Below are positions 63,516-64,000 of a stretch of 64,000 bases of DNA, piece after piece. Numbering within the stretch: the stretch's first letter is position 1; the number at the start of each line of letters is the position of its first letter. Below the pieces are notes generated by a model. It was not told where the DNA came from. It saw only the letters and a list, made by a program, of their open reading frames with translations, and searched no databases. The position numbers and the translations under genes are program-made. Source of the DNA: Bacteroidales bacterium (GTDB taxonomy: Bacteria; Bacteroidota; Bacteroidia; Bacteroidales; UBA932); assembly GCA_015060395.1 (NCBI GenBank), contig SUYP01000002.1, positions 1 to 64,000 of the forward strand, read 5' to 3'.

Positions 63516-64000
63516 ATGAAAAAGACCAGCATAGTCATATCAGTACTTCTGATATTCGCCGCTCTGATATCCACAGGATGCTGCAACAAGGAAACAGAAT
63601 CGAGACCTGCAAAATACATTTTCCTCTTCATAGGTGACGGTATGGGACTTGACCATATAACCGTAACCGAATCTTATCTGTCATACAAGCAGGATACCCT
63701 AGCAGGAGCCAGGCTTACTTTCACGCAGTTCCCGAATATGGCATTGTGCTATACACACTCCAACAACAGGATGATAACCTGTTCTGCTGCAGCTGCGACA
63801 GCCATTGCCTGTGGTGCGAAGACAGACAATGAAAGGATCGGAACAGCTCCAGACGGGAGCAAGCTCAAGAGCATCGCTTACGAACTCCAGGAAAAAGGAT
63901 ACAAGATCGGCATTATGACGAACAATCCTGTCAACCACGCCACCCCAGCAGGATTCTATGCGCATAATGACAGCAGATATGGCTACTATGAAATAAGCCG
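63516..64000 (+). CDS. Alkaline phosphatase family lipoprotein, 3' truncated by window edge
   Basis: The first 161 residues are present and the frame runs off the window end. The lipobox STGC gives Cys22. The metal-binding FIGDGMG (38-44) and the nucleophile region MITCSAAAATAIACGAKT (Ser90) are those of the PhoA-type alkaline phosphatase fold, and NPVNHATPAGFYAH (a later active-site segment) is also present. In the PhoA signature the nucleophile follows Asp (DSA), whereas here it follows Cys (CSA). It probably releases phosphate from organic esters at the cell envelope. Confidence 0.85.
   Translation, partial: MKKTSIVISVLLIFAALISTGCCNKETESRPAKYIFLFIGDGMGLDHITVTESYLSYKQDTLAGARLTFTQFPNMALCYTHSNNRMITCSAAAATAIACGAKTDNERIGTAPDGSKLKSIAYELQEKGYKIGIMTNNPVNHATPAGFYAHNDSRYGYYEIS

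Noticed and set aside
1..64000. tRNA or rRNA genes
   Set aside because: The intergenic spaces were read for tRNA-like acceptor/TPsiC sequence and none was found. No stretch resembles rRNA.

Overview
The window is chromosomal DNA from a member of the Bacteroidota, most likely a Bacteroidales gut-type bacterium. The evidence is the TTG-N19/20-TAnnTTTG promoters, weak Shine-Dalgarno sequences, many SPII surface lipoproteins with acidic residues after the cysteine, and typical families (Omp28, DUF6029, DUF3078, DUF4988, putative porin, WbqC, short ProS). The lineage below order is not resolved. LpxC is not fused to FabZ here, which argues against Bacteroides in the strict sense. No rRNA, tRNA, CRISPR array, insertion sequence or prophage was seen. 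All intergenic gaps are under about 220 bases.

Layout. 1-752: end of a BspA-like surface protein. 931-7712 (minus): proS, a DUF3078 outer-membrane protein, tilS and a transglutaminase-like lipoprotein, in one tight operon. 7860-10870 (plus): a Trp/Tyr/Gly-rich lipoprotein and a FadL-like barrel. 10867-14443 (minus): lipid A genes lpxD, lpxC, lpxA, then a WbqC-like gene. 14561-19212 (plus): rimP-nusA-infB behind a promoter and a leader hairpin. 19337-31887 (minus): an S41 protease, then a seven-gene surface operon (TlpA-like redoxin, DUF6029 barrel, three tandem Omp28 lipoproteins, two large lipoproteins). 32026-34825: folP, tmk and a DoxX/MauE-like protein. 35041-38960 (minus): a second Omp28 plus large-lipoprotein pair. 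39117-43120: purB, a DivIC-like gene, a sugar nucleotidyltransferase, a CPBP protease and YccF. 43139-45318 (minus): a MurU-like nucleotidyltransferase and an AmgK-like kinase fused to a RapZ C-terminal domain. 45446-47514: NAD salvage (pncB, pncA). 47547-51366: putative porin and lytic transglycosylase. 51371-55934 (minus): pyrE, an SRPBCC protein, an rsmF-like gene, a TPR protein and a LolE-like permease. 56039-60948: Nudix, queA, dprA, tatD, ansA. 61086-63394: ExbB, a small membrane protein and two ExbD. 63516-end: start of an alkaline phosphatase lipoprotein.

Three things stand out. First, CATG is almost absent: a by-eye read found three copies where about 250 would be expected, and codons before Met appear adjusted to avoid it. 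Second, the kinase-RapZ fusion next to a MurU-like enzyme looks like a cell-wall-sugar recycling module with a built-in amino-sugar sensor. Third, four Omp28 paralogues share one architecture (lipid anchor, Ig-like domain, CxxC thioredoxin-like domain). Two of them sit directly beside a large multi-domain lipoprotein, and one group is co-transcribed with a redoxin and an outer-membrane barrel, which suggests a surface thiol-redox or receptor system.
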